From: Actinocatenispora sp963805605
GTDB lineage: Bacteria > Actinomycetota > Actinomycetes > Mycobacteriales > Micromonosporaceae
DNA length: 64,000 bases
Direction of reading: 5' to 3'
Assembly (NCBI GenBank): GCA_963805605.1
Contig: CAWDUX010000003.1
Location: 992,001-1,056,000, forward strand
The position numbers and the translations under genes were made by a program. Below, piece by piece: positions 33,926-42,894 of the stretch (position 1 is the first letter of the stretch; every line of letters begins with the position of its first letter). The notes under the pieces were generated by a model. The model was given only the letters and a program-made list of their open reading frames with translations. It was not told where the DNA came from and did no database searches.

Positions 33926-35155
33926 TCACGTCCCCGGACCGGTCGACGCCTCCCGCCGGCCACGCAGGAAGTCCTGCTCGGTGGCGTTGTCGGTACGGGC
34001 GATCGCCTTCCCGTAGGCCGCGGCCGCGTCGGCGGTGCGGCCCAGCCGACGCAGCAGGTCGGCCCGGACGGCATGGAAGAGGTAGTACTCGTCGAGTTCC
34101 AGACCGTCCACGATGGTGAGCGCGGCGGCCGGTCCGGCCACCTCGGCCAGCGCCACCGCCCGGTGCAGCGCGACGACCGGACCCGGCGTGAACACCAGCA
34201 ACTGGTCGTACAGCTGGAGGATCTGCCCCCAGTCGGTGTCCCCAGCGGGCGGCGCATCGCTGTGCACAGCGCTGATCGCTGCCTGGATCTGGTACGGGCC
34301 CGGCTGAGCACGGCGCAGGCAGCGCCGTACGATCGCCTGGCCCTCGCCGACCAGTTGCCGGTCCCAACGGCCACGGTCCTGGTCGGCCAGCAGCACCAGC
34401 GCGCCGTCCGGGCCGGTCCGGGCCGGACGGCGGGCCTCGGTCAGCAACATGAGTGCCAGCAGGCCCAGTACCTCCGGTTCGTCGGGCATCAGCTCAGCCA
34501 GCAGCCGGCTGAGCCGGATCGCCTCCGTGCAGAGTTCCGCACGCACCAGCTGCTCACCGGAGCTTGCGGTGTAGCCCTCGTTGAAGATGAGGTACAGCAC
34601 CGCCAGTACGGCCCGCAACCGGTCCGGCAGGTCGGCTTCCTTCGGTACCCGGTACGGGATCCGGGCGTCCCGGATCTTGGCCTTGGCCCGGACCAGACGC
34701 TGCGCCAGGGTCGGCTCGGTGACCAGGAAGGCCCGGGCGATCTCCGCGGTACTGAGCCCGCCCAGCAACCGCAGGGTCAGTGCAACCTGCGCGTTGACGC
34801 CAAGAGCCGGATGGCAGCAGGTGAAGATGAGCCGGAGTCGGTCGTCGCGCACGGGTCCCTCCACCCTCGGGGTGTCATGGGCGTACAGGAGGGCGGCCTG
34901 GGCGTTGCGGTCGGCCCGGGAGGCGTCCCGGCGGAGCCGGTCGATGGCCCGGTTACGCGCGGTGATGATGATCCATCCCGCCGGGCTCGGTGGCAGCCCG
35001 GCGTCCGGCCAGCGCTGCAGGGCCGTGGCGAACGCGTCCTGGACCGCTTCCTCGGCGATGTCGATGTCTCCGAAGACCCGGACCAGGACTGCGACCGCCC
35101 GGCCGTATTCGGCCCGGAACAGCTGTCCGATCTGCGCGGGCCCGACGGCCGGCAC
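33926..35155 (-). CDS. ECF42-type RNA polymerase sigma factor
   Basis: 409-aa extracytoplasmic-function sigma factor. Region 2 (about residues 8-75: FRAEYGRAVAVLVRVFGDID, AEEAVQDAFATALQRWP), region 4 (about 115-165: LTLRLLGGLSTAEIARAFLV, TLAQRLVRAKAKIR), then a long C-terminal domain (DUF6596/TPR-like, about 180-400) typical of group ECF42. Such factors have no anti-sigma partner; the tail is thought to regulate activity. GTG 35155 is chosen, 5 nt after the stop of the DGPF gene with GAGGA upstream; the pair is one operon. Confidence 0.85.
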   Translation of the reverse strand: MPAVGPAQIGQLFRAEYGRAVAVLVRVFGDIDIAEEAVQDAFATALQRWPDAGLPPSPAGWIIITARNRAIDRLRRDASRADRNAQAALLYAHDTPRVEGPVRDDRLRLIFTCCHPALGVNAQVALTLRLLGGLSTAEIARAFLVTEPTLAQRLVRAKAKIRDARIPYRVPKEADLPDRLRAVLAVLYLIFNEGYTASSGEQLVRAELCTEAIRLSRLLAELMPDEPEVLGLLALMLLTEARRPARTGPDGALVLLADQDRGRWDRQLVGEGQAIVRRCLRRAQPGPYQIQAAISAVHSDAPPAGDTDWGQILQLYDQLLVFTPGPVVALHRAVALAEVAGPAAALTIVDGLELDEYYLFHAVRADLLRRLGRTADAAAAYGKAIARTDNATEQDFLRGRREASTGPGT

Positions 35156-35160
35156 GTCGG

Positions 35161-35517
35161 TCAGTCCTCGACCCGGTCGAACGGTCGTACCTCGATGGGC
35201 AGCGTGGTCGCCCGGGTGAGCTTGCGACCCCATTCCAGCGCCGCGTCCAGATCGGGCGCCGTAATGATGGTGAAGCCGCCGAGATACTCCTTGCCCTCGG
35301 TGAACGGACCGTCGGTGGTGAGCACCTCGGCGCCCTTGATCCTTATGACCGTCGCGCTGCTCGGCGAACACAGACCGCCGGCGAACACCCAGGCACCGGC
35401 CGTCTTCATCTCCTTGTTCAGCTCCTCGAGGTTACGGAAGATGCCTTCCAGTACCTCCGGTGGCGGAACCTGCCCGTTGTTGTCCGGCTGGTACACGCTG
35501 AGTAGATACTGCGTCAT
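35161..35517 (-). CDS. YCII-related DGPF-domain protein
   Basis: 118-aa YCII/DGPF protein with the diagnostic motif TTDGPFTEGKEYLGGF at about residues 66-81. Genes of this kind are the constant neighbours of ECF42 sigma factors and are part of their regulon. Biochemistry unknown; the YCII fold is related to muconolactone isomerase. ATG 35517 has GGAGAGGA about 9 nt upstream. It precedes the sigma gene by five bases. Confidence 0.88.
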   Translation of the reverse strand: MTQYLLSVYQPDNNGQVPPPEVLEGIFRNLEELNKEMKTAGAWVFAGGLCSPSSATVIRIKGAEVLTTDGPFTEGKEYLGGFTIITAPDLDAALEWGRKLTRATTLPIEVRPFDRVED

Positions 35518-35693
35518 CGCCTGTCCTCTCCTCGTGGTCGCGGCTGGCCGGTGGCCCGCCTGTCACTGTCCATACGAACCGACCGGGCCCGGATCGACAG
35601 CGCGACCCACCAAGGTGGGGAACTTTTCTCTCCGACGACGCACGATGCCGGATCCGGTGGACCGGGTCGGTCGACCCGGCCCACCGGAAATCC

Positions 35694-37529
35694 TCAGGCC
35701 TGCGGGGTCAGTCGGATCCGCACCACACCGGGCATCGGGACCTCGAGGTCGAACACAGCGCTGCCTGCGTCCGGCTCGACGCCGCCGAGCGGCTCCTCGT
35801 CGAGTTTGTCCAGTGCCCGCAGCCGCGCCCATTCCTGCTCGTCCGGCCAGACCAGGTCCGGCGCGACGTGCCTGGCCAGGCTGGAGTGCGCATTGTCCAC
35901 CCGGGCCAGCTGCGCGGTGTACTGCCCGGCCGGCAGGGCATCGAGCTGGATGCGTACCCGTCGACCCAGCTCCGCGACGCCCTCGAACAACGACGCGTCC
36001 GGAGCGGCGTTCCATACCAGCACGTCGATCCGGCCGTCGGCGGCCCGGGTGGCCCACGCGTCGACCAGGCCGCCCGCCCCGTCACCGGTCACCGTGGCGG
36101 CCAGCACGTCGTTACCGAGCTGCTCGGCCAACGCCACCGCCCACCAGCGGGGCTTGCGCAGATTGCCGACGGTCAGCAGGCCGAAACCACCGTGCAGCAG
36201 CCGGGGCGGTCGGCCGAGTTCCTCGAAGTGATCGCTGACCACCCAGTACGCCAGGGCGTCCACGGTCTGCTGCGCGGACTTGAACCCCCGCAGTACGAAC
36301 GGCGCACCGTACGCGGTGTCGTGCACCGGCGCGAAGTGGGTGTGTCCGACCCCCCACTCGGTCCACCAGACCTGCGCCTGGTCGAATCCGTGCCGGCGCA
36401 ACGTCGGATGTACGTCGACGGCGGCGTTGCCGTAGGTGTGGGTGGAGACGAAGTCCAGCGGGGTGCCGTTGCTCGCGCAGTACGCGCACAGGTCCTCAAC
36501 CCACTCCGACGCCGCGGTGGCCGGCCCGCCCACCAGCAGGCGGGTGTCCACCGACTTCACCGCACGCGCGGCTTCGTCGTACAGTCGCAGGTAGTCGGCC
36601 TTCGTCGAGGACCAGAAGACCTCCAGGTTCGGCTCGTTCCAGACCTCGAAGCCCCATCCGGCGACCTCGTCGATGCCGTAACGCTCGACCAGGTGTGCGG
36701 CGAGCCGACGGTTCAGCTCCGCCCACACCGACCAGTCCTTCGGCGGGGAGATGATGCCCCGGTAGCGGAACGTGGTCTTACTGGGGTCGCTGGCCAGGTC
36801 ACGGGGCAGGAAACCGAGCTCCAGCACCGGGCGGACACCCACTTCGAGCAGGGTGTCGACGATGCGGTCCACGCCGGCGAAGTCGTACTCGGGTGATCCG
36901 CCGTCGGGCCAGCGGAACACGGCGACGTCGTCGTGGAAGATGGCGTGTGCCCGGACGCGGCGTACACCGAGTTCGGTGTGCGCGCGGGCGAGCGCGGCGC
37001 GAAACTCCGCGCCGACCGGGTTACCTGCCTCGTCGTGTTCCAGCCACAGCTGGGACAGTCGCTCCGAGCCGACCATCTCCCAGACCCGACGTAGCGGCGC
37101 CACCACGGTGGCGGTGTCCACCGAGACCTGCAGCGGTGCGGTGAGTTCGTCGGCCGGCGCGGCGCTGACCGGACCGGCGGCGGCACCGGGTTCCACATCG
37201 GCGGCGACGGTGGCCTGTACGCGGTAGTGGTAGGTGACGCCGGAGCGTACCCGGGCGTCGGCGTAGTACGCCTCGGGCACCGGCAGCACGTCGCTGTTTC
37301 CGTGCTCCAGCGCGACGTACTCGCCGTCCGCGCTCTCGGCCCGGGAGATGATGTACCCACCGGCGCCCTCGACCGGTTCCCAGCGCAGCGCCACATGCCC
37401 AAGTCCTGGCACGGCGTTGAGCCCGCCCGGGGGTGGCAGGTGTAAGTCGATCTCACTGCCACTCTCGGTCCGTCGGTAGATGCGCTCTTCCCAGTCTTCC
37501 CGGGCGTCCCGTGCGGCGATGTCGGTCAC
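35694..37529 (-). CDS. GH39 family glycoside hydrolase with N-terminal Fn3-like domain
   Basis: 611-aa retaining glycosidase, probably beta-xylosidase or a related exo-enzyme. No signal peptide is seen, so it should act inside the cell. An Fn3-like domain (about residues 45-125: HVALRWEPVEGAGGYIISRA) precedes the TIM barrel. The acid/base E299 is in VWNEPNLEVFW and the nucleophile candidate E391 in WWTEWGVGH. A beta-sandwich C-terminus follows (about 480-611). GTG 37529 has GGAAGGAAGG about 9 nt upstream. It lies 26 bp downstream of the GH35 gene, in the same operon, under the LacI operator. Confidence 0.85.
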   Translation of the reverse strand: MTDIAARDAREDWEERIYRRTESGSEIDLHLPPPGGLNAVPGLGHVALRWEPVEGAGGYIISRAESADGEYVALEHGNSDVLPVPEAYYADARVRSGVTYHYRVQATVAADVEPGAAAGPVSAAPADELTAPLQVSVDTATVVAPLRRVWEMVGSERLSQLWLEHDEAGNPVGAEFRAALARAHTELGVRRVRAHAIFHDDVAVFRWPDGGSPEYDFAGVDRIVDTLLEVGVRPVLELGFLPRDLASDPSKTTFRYRGIISPPKDWSVWAELNRRLAAHLVERYGIDEVAGWGFEVWNEPNLEVFWSSTKADYLRLYDEAARAVKSVDTRLLVGGPATAASEWVEDLCAYCASNGTPLDFVSTHTYGNAAVDVHPTLRRHGFDQAQVWWTEWGVGHTHFAPVHDTAYGAPFVLRGFKSAQQTVDALAYWVVSDHFEELGRPPRLLHGGFGLLTVGNLRKPRWWAVALAEQLGNDVLAATVTGDGAGGLVDAWATRAADGRIDVLVWNAAPDASLFEGVAELGRRVRIQLDALPAGQYTAQLARVDNAHSSLARHVAPDLVWPDEQEWARLRALDKLDEEPLGGVEPDAGSAVFDLEVPMPGVVRIRLTPQA

Positions 37530-37555
37530 GGTGAGCCTTCCTTCCTTGTGGATGG

Positions 37556-39952
37556 TCAGTGCAGCGTCACGGTCAACGGCCCGGGCGGCATCGCACTGCG
37601 GCGTGCGGTGATGCTGACCTGGTTGCCGTCGCGGTGCAGGCGCGCGCCGTCGGCACGCACCTCCCGGTCTGTCTCCAGCACCATCGTCTCCTCGTCCTGG
37701 TGCAGATCGAAACTGACGTCCGGCCCGGCGGCCCCGACCACTTCGGCGGTGCTCCAGACCAGGGTGGCGGCCGGCAGGCGCAGACCCACCGGGAGCATCC
37801 GGCCGGTACGTGGCGCCAGCGTCAGCGCCCGGCCGTCGAACAGTGGTTCGCCCTGCCAGTGCGGCCACAGCTGCGCAGGGTAGCCGGAGACGTTGAGTAG
37901 GTGCAGCAGTCGGCTGCCGTCGTCGGCGACGGTACTGGTGCTGAAGACCCCCGGTACGTCGGCGTCGTGGGTGAGTCCGGCGGTGGCGCCGAGCCGCTGC
38001 GCCGCGGCCCGGAACAGCCGCGGGTCGGAGGGCAGTTCCGCGGTGAACAGCACGGCACGGCCGGCACCCCGGACGATCTCCACCCCACACGTCGTTGCGT
38101 CGGACACGTCGGTGAGTACGGTCTCGCCGTCGGGGGCATCGATGCTCTGCACCCAGCCGACGCGGGTCTCCGGTGCTGGCGAGGCCCATGACTGTGCGAG
38201 TACCGAAGGGAAGTAGCGGTGGTCACCGCGCACCAGCCGGCCCGGGCGCACCCCGAGCGCGTCGGCGAGCACCGTACAGGGCTTCCCGTACAGGTCGCGG
38301 ACCGGCAGTGGTCCGAGCAGCAGCAGGCCGCCGCCGTCATCGAGGTGGGCGATCAGCCGGCGTTGCACGGACCCGGCCAGGTGCGTGCCGGTGGCCAGGG
38401 CGAGCACCCGACTGTCCGGGCCGGCGCGCTGCAGATCGACCGCACCGAACCGGTAGCCGGCGAGCAGCAGTGACCGGGCCAGTGCCTTGCGCTGACCGGC
38501 ACCGCGGTGCGCGGTCAGATCCTCGACGACGGAACTCATCACGGCGCTGTCCGGGTGGTGGTACTCGGTCAGGTAGGCGTCGGGCAGGAAGCCGAGGGTG
38601 AGGTCGTCGTGTTCCTCGTGCATCCGGGCCAGCCACGGCTCGTTGGCCCGCACCGCGGCCACGGCACGTGCGGTCGGACCGTAGGTGAGGCCGCGCTGGC
38701 CCTCGGGGCCGACCGGGGCGGCGGTACCGTGCCGTTCGCCGGTGAAGCTGATCCGGTCGTTTCCGTCGCCAACCGGTGTCTCCAGTGGCGGGTTGATGCC
38801 ACCGGTGAAGAGGTAGTAGTTGATGATCCGGTTTCCCTGCGCCACGAACAGCCGGGTCTTCAGCTCCACTGTGGACGGGTCGTACTGCATGTCCAGTCCG
38901 CCGCCGTAGTCGCCGCTGCCCGCCTCGAACTCCAGTGAGGTGACCGGCTGGTCGGCGTCGTTGACAGCGGCCAGGAAGGCGTTGATGACGTACAGGTCGG
39001 TGGTGGTGCTCATGCTCATGTCGCCGACGTAGTGGTCGGAACCGCCGATCATGCCGGGGATGCCGGCGTAGCTCGCGGCGAGTTGGCTGATGCCGATGGG
39101 AAAGGGCGCTCCATCCCCGTCGGCAGTGCCATGGATGTTGACCAGGAAGGGCACCTCCCGTACGCCTGCAGCCTCGGCATACTCCCGCAGCACCGCCACG
39201 TAGCGGGCGAAGCGGTCACGCATGAACCGGCCGAGATCCATCCGCAGCGCGGCTGCCCAGGATTCCTGCGGCGAGCGTACGGCGCTGGCCAATGCCTTCG
39301 GGTCGGCCAGTTCGACCGGGTAGCGCTGCCGCAGGGTGTCGCCGTGCTCGGTGTGCAACCAGCGCAACAGATCGGCGAGCAGGTCGTCGGTGAGATCCGG
39401 GCTGTTGCTCACCCAGGCGAGCATCCCGACCTCGTTGTCGAGTTGGACGGCGATCACGTTGCCGCCGGCGGGCTGCAGGCGGGCGGCGATGACCGGCATG
39501 ATCGCCTCGTACCATCGGCGGACCTCGTCGAGGTAGGCGGGCGCCAGGTAGTCGACAGTACGGGTGGGCGCCGGGCGGGCATCCCAGCCGACCGGCGAGA
39601 TCTCGGGGTGTTCGGTGTAGATCCGGTAGGGCAGACCCTCGTTCTTCAGCTCCGCCATCACGAACGGCCCGGGCCGGGCCACGAACCACAGGTCTTCGTC
39701 GCGGCACAGGTCGATGAAGGCGGCGATGTCCCGCTCGGCCCGGCTGCGGCCGGTGATGTCGATACTGCCGTCCGGCAGCTCGTGGTAGAGCCACGGAATG
39801 TAGGACGCAACGGCGGTGCAGCCGGCATCCTTGAGCGCCCGTACCCGGTCGGCCCACTGCGACCGGTCGAGTCGGAAGTAGTGGACCTCACCGCACATGA
39901 CGATGCGGGGCGTTCCGTCGATGAGGATCTGCCGGCGCTGCAGCTCGATCAT
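37556..39952 (-). CDS. GH35 family beta-galactosidase
   Basis: 798-aa retaining beta-galactosidase, apparently cytoplasmic (no signal peptide). Typical GH35 features: IDGTPRIVMCGEVHYFRL at residues 12-29, YIPWLYHEL near 51-59, RPGPFVMAELKNEGLP near 93-108, acid/base E174 in QLDNEVG, and a nucleophile candidate E341 or E343 in SLEFEAGSG. The C-terminal 350 residues form beta domains. It cuts terminal galactose from imported oligosaccharides. The gene begins the GH35-GH39 operon and is divergent from the LacI-type repressor, with tandem operators in between. Confidence 0.87.
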   Translation of the reverse strand: MIELQRRQILIDGTPRIVMCGEVHYFRLDRSQWADRVRALKDAGCTAVASYIPWLYHELPDGSIDITGRSRAERDIAAFIDLCRDEDLWFVARPGPFVMAELKNEGLPYRIYTEHPEISPVGWDARPAPTRTVDYLAPAYLDEVRRWYEAIMPVIAARLQPAGGNVIAVQLDNEVGMLAWVSNSPDLTDDLLADLLRWLHTEHGDTLRQRYPVELADPKALASAVRSPQESWAAALRMDLGRFMRDRFARYVAVLREYAEAAGVREVPFLVNIHGTADGDGAPFPIGISQLAASYAGIPGMIGGSDHYVGDMSMSTTTDLYVINAFLAAVNDADQPVTSLEFEAGSGDYGGGLDMQYDPSTVELKTRLFVAQGNRIINYYLFTGGINPPLETPVGDGNDRISFTGERHGTAAPVGPEGQRGLTYGPTARAVAAVRANEPWLARMHEEHDDLTLGFLPDAYLTEYHHPDSAVMSSVVEDLTAHRGAGQRKALARSLLLAGYRFGAVDLQRAGPDSRVLALATGTHLAGSVQRRLIAHLDDGGGLLLLGPLPVRDLYGKPCTVLADALGVRPGRLVRGDHRYFPSVLAQSWASPAPETRVGWVQSIDAPDGETVLTDVSDATTCGVEIVRGAGRAVLFTAELPSDPRLFRAAAQRLGATAGLTHDADVPGVFSTSTVADDGSRLLHLLNVSGYPAQLWPHWQGEPLFDGRALTLAPRTGRMLPVGLRLPAATLVWSTAEVVGAAGPDVSFDLHQDEETMVLETDREVRADGARLHRDGNQVSITARRSAMPPGPLTVTLH

Positions 39953-40009
39953 TCCAATGACCTCGTCAAATATCGGGGGTTGCGACCAGGGGTTGCCAGC
40001 ATTACAGTC

Positions 40010-40038
40010 CTGTAAACGCTTGCTGTAAACGCTTACAG
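40010..40038. promoter_or_regulatory. Tandem LacI-type operators
   Basis: CTGTAAACGCTT occurs twice, at 40010-40021 and 40023-40034. The second copy extends to CTGTAA-ACGC-TTACAG (40023-40038), a near-perfect palindrome of the LacI/GalR class. It is in the 113-bp gap between the GH35 gene and the lacI-like gene, so one repressor can control both directions. Confidence 0.75.
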
Positions 40039-40065
40039 CAACTGAAGATACTCAGGAGGTGATGA

Positions 40066-41148
40066 ATGCACAAGAAGGGAGTAACTCTGGAGGAAGTGGC
40101 CGCTCACGCCGGCGTGTCCACGGCCACCGTCTCCCGAGTCGCCCGCGGGGTCGGCCAGGTGTCGGCGCGGACCCGCGAACGGGTCGTCGCTGCCATCACC
40201 GAACTCGGATTCCGACCCAGCCACTTCGGACGGGCACTGGTCGAACGCCGCCACAGCGCCATCGGCGTGGTCCTGCCCGGCCTGTCCGGGCCCTATCACT
40301 CCGCGGTCATCGCCGGCTTCGAGGAGGAAGCGGTCGCCTCCCGCCTATCGGTACTGATCCTCGGCACCCATCTGCTGCGCGAGTCCCACGATCTCGTCCT
40401 CGACATGGCCGACCGGGTCGACGGCATCGCCGTGCTGGGCGGCAGCGTGCCCGACGACGTGCTCGACGCACTGACCGGCCGGGGATGTCCGGTGGTCCAA
40501 CTCGCCGGCACACACCGACCCGGCGCGGTCACGGTACGCACCGAAAGTGTCGAGGCAGTACGCGCCATGACCACCCACCTGCTCACCGGGCACGGCTACG
40601 ACCAGCTCGCTTTCGTCGGCAGTCCCAGCGGCTCACCCGACGGTCAGGCACGGTGGGAAGGATTCCAGCAGGCCCACCGGGACGCCGGCCGGCCGGTGCC
40701 GCAGACACCCGTACGGGTCGGACACGACCAGCCCGCCGGCCTGCTCGCCGCCGAAGCCCTCTTCGACCACGGTCCACGACCCCGCGGCGTGGTCTGCGTC
40801 AACGACGAGACCGCACTCGGCGTACTGGTCGCCGCGCTCGGTCGCCGCATCGCGGTACCTGGCGAGGTCGCGATCACCGGCTTCGACGACCTGCCCGCGG
40901 CAGCGCTGACCGCGCCCGGGCTGACCACCATCAGACAGCCGATGCGTGAACTTGGCGCCCGCTGTGTACGGGCACTGCGCGAGATCATCGCGGACGGCAC
41001 CGGCACCGGCATCGACGAGGTGCTACCGACCAGCCTGGTACTGCGCTCCAGCTGCGGTTGTCCACCACCGATCACCGGTCACGGCACCCGCCGGGACACC
41101 CGGAAACACCTCACACCCCACCTCCGGACGACAACGCCGTCGCCCTGA
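40066..41148 (+). CDS. LacI-family transcriptional repressor
   Basis: 360-aa repressor. Helix-turn-helix at about residues 6-26 (TLEEVAAHAGVSTATVSRVA) and hinge to about 60, then a periplasmic-binding-like ligand domain (about 65-345: IGVVLPGLSGPYHSAVIAG, GFDDLPAAALTAPGLTTIRQ). It has an unusually strong ribosome site, AGGAGGTGATGA, just before ATG 40066. It lies between the glycosidases (leftward) and the ABC importer (rightward, 35 bp downstream), with tandem operators upstream, so it should repress both until an oligosaccharide binds. Confidence 0.9.
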   Translation: MHKKGVTLEEVAAHAGVSTATVSRVARGVGQVSARTRERVVAAITELGFRPSHFGRALVERRHSAIGVVLPGLSGPYHSAVIAGFEEEAVASRLSVLILGTHLLRESHDLVLDMADRVDGIAVLGGSVPDDVLDALTGRGCPVVQLAGTHRPGAVTVRTESVEAVRAMTTHLLTGHGYDQLAFVGSPSGSPDGQARWEGFQQAHRDAGRPVPQTPVRVGHDQPAGLLAAEALFDHGPRPRGVVCVNDETALGVLVAALGRRIAVPGEVAITGFDDLPAAALTAPGLTTIRQPMRELGARCVRALREIIADGTGTGIDEVLPTSLVLRSSCGCPPPITGHGTRRDTRKHLTPHLRTTTPSP

Positions 41149-41183
41149 CCTGACTCCCACCCCCCACAAGCCTGGAGGCGCCC

Positions 41184-42840
41184 GTGAACCGGCGAAGGCT
41201 GGTCACCACCCTGATGGCCGCACTGGCACTCGTTCCCGCGCTGGCCGCCTGCAACCCGGACAAGACCGGCAGCGGCAAGACAGTCAACGGCATGATCGCC
41301 AACATCAACATGGGAGGTTTCACCAGCAACCCCAACCCGCAGCAGATCTTCAACCCCTACCTGCCCGCCAGCACCCTGACCCCGAGCCACACGTTCGAAC
41401 CGCTGTTCGTGGTCAACGGGTACAACTGCAAACCGACGCCGTGGTTGGGCACCTCCTACTCCTGGAGCGACCCGACCCACCTCACCGTGCGTACCCGACA
41501 CGGGGTGACCTGGTCGGATGGAAAGCCCTTCAGCGCCAAGGATGTGGCGTTCAGCTTCAATCTGCTGCACAAGGTGCCGGCATTCGACACCACCGGTGTC
41601 TGGACCGCGCTGTCCTCGGTCGAGGCGAGCAACGACGACACGGTGAAGTTCAGCTTCTCCAGCACCCGCGGCGGAGACCTTCACCAAGATCGCAGCCGTC
41701 TACATCGTGCCCGAGCATGTCTGGTCGAAGGCAAAGGACCCAGCCAAGTTCACCAACCCCCAGGGCGTGGGCACCGGGCCGTTCATGCTGAAGAGCTTCA
41801 GCACCCAGAACCTGGTCCTGAAGCGCAACCCGCACTACTGGCAAGCCGACAAGGTCAAGGTCGCCCAGCTGACCTTCTCCAACAACAGCGGTGGTGGTGA
41901 CACCGACAAGCTGCGCCTGGCTCAGGGCAAGTACGACTGGAACTCGATGTTCGTCGCCGACATCGACAAGACCTTCGTCAAGCGCGACCCCGCGCACAAC
42001 AAGTACTGGTTCCCGGCCGGTGCGGACATCAGCCTGTATCTGAACCTGACCAAGGCGCCGTTCAACAACCTGAAGTTCCGCAAGGCGGTCGCCTACTCCA
42101 TCGACCGTGCGGACATCTCGAAGAAGGCGGAGTACGGCTACGTCAAGCCGGCCAGCCAGACCGGACTGGTACTACCCGGCCAGAAGAGCTGGCTGTCACC
42201 GAAGTACGCCGACGGTGCCGTCTACTCCCACGACGTGGCCAAGGCCAAGCAACTGTTCCGCGCCGCCGGATACAAATACTCCGGTAGCAAGCTGCTGGGC
42301 AGCAACGGCAAGCCGATGCACTTCACCTTCAAGGTGGAAGCTGGTTACCTGGACTGGATCCAGGCGGCCAACATCGTCAAGAGCAACCTGGCACAGGTCG
42401 GTATCGACATCGACGTACGTACCTCGGCGCCGTCGGACGAGGAGAACGACCGCGCCATCGGCGACTACGACATGCTCTTCGGTGTGCACGGCGGCACCTG
42501 CAACATGTTCGCCAACTTTGACGACCCGCTGGGCAGTGACCGTACCGCGCCGATCGGCAAGCCGGCCGGGGCGAACTTCGTCCGCTGGCGTGACAAGCAC
42601 ACCGACGAACTGCTCAGCCAGCTGAAGAGCGCTACCTCGGTGACCCAGCAGAAGAAGATCCTGGCCAGGCTGCAGGACGTGTTCGTCGAACAGTTGCCGA
42701 CGATCCCGATCTGGTACGGGGCGATCTGGTTCGAATACCGCACGAATGCGGCGACCGGATGGCCGTCGAAGGCCGATCCGTACGCCAGCCCGAACGATCC
42801 GCTGCTCATCGACACGCATCTGCGACCCGCGACCCACTGA
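41184..42840 (+). pseudogene. ABC importer substrate-binding lipoprotein (family 5), frameshifted
   Basis: Oligopeptide/oligosaccharide-type extracellular binding lipoprotein of about 552 codons. The first part (41184-about 41672) has a signal peptide with lipobox LAAC (Cys about residue 23) and strands through VTWSDGKPFSAKDVAFSF. The second part, in the +1 frame (about 41674-42840), resumes at AETFTKIAAVYIVPEHVWSK and runs to the normal C-terminus. One base has been gained or lost near 41670, in a CCCGCGGCGG run. No other damage is seen, so it is either a recent mutation or a sequencing error. GTG 41184 follows GGAGG. Confidence 0.82.
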
Positions 42841-42848
42841 CCTCGGCG

Positions 42849-42879
42849 GCCGGTCCGGGGAGAGCTCTCCCGGACCGGC
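42849..42879 (+). promoter_or_regulatory. Stable hairpin between binding-protein and permease genes
   Basis: GCCGGTCCGGG and CCGGACCGGC pair around GAGAGCTCTC, itself self-complementary, giving a stem of about 15 bp. Hairpins at this place in ABC importer operons usually protect the 3' end of the binding-protein message or partly end transcription, raising its ratio to the permeases. No T-tract follows. Confidence 0.6.
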
Positions 42880-42894
42880 GAGGGAGCGACGTTC

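Noticed and set aside
41184..42840. Programmed frameshift in the binding-protein gene
   Set aside because: No slippery heptamer or downstream structure of the usual type, and binding proteins of this family are not known to use frameshifting; mutation or error is simpler.
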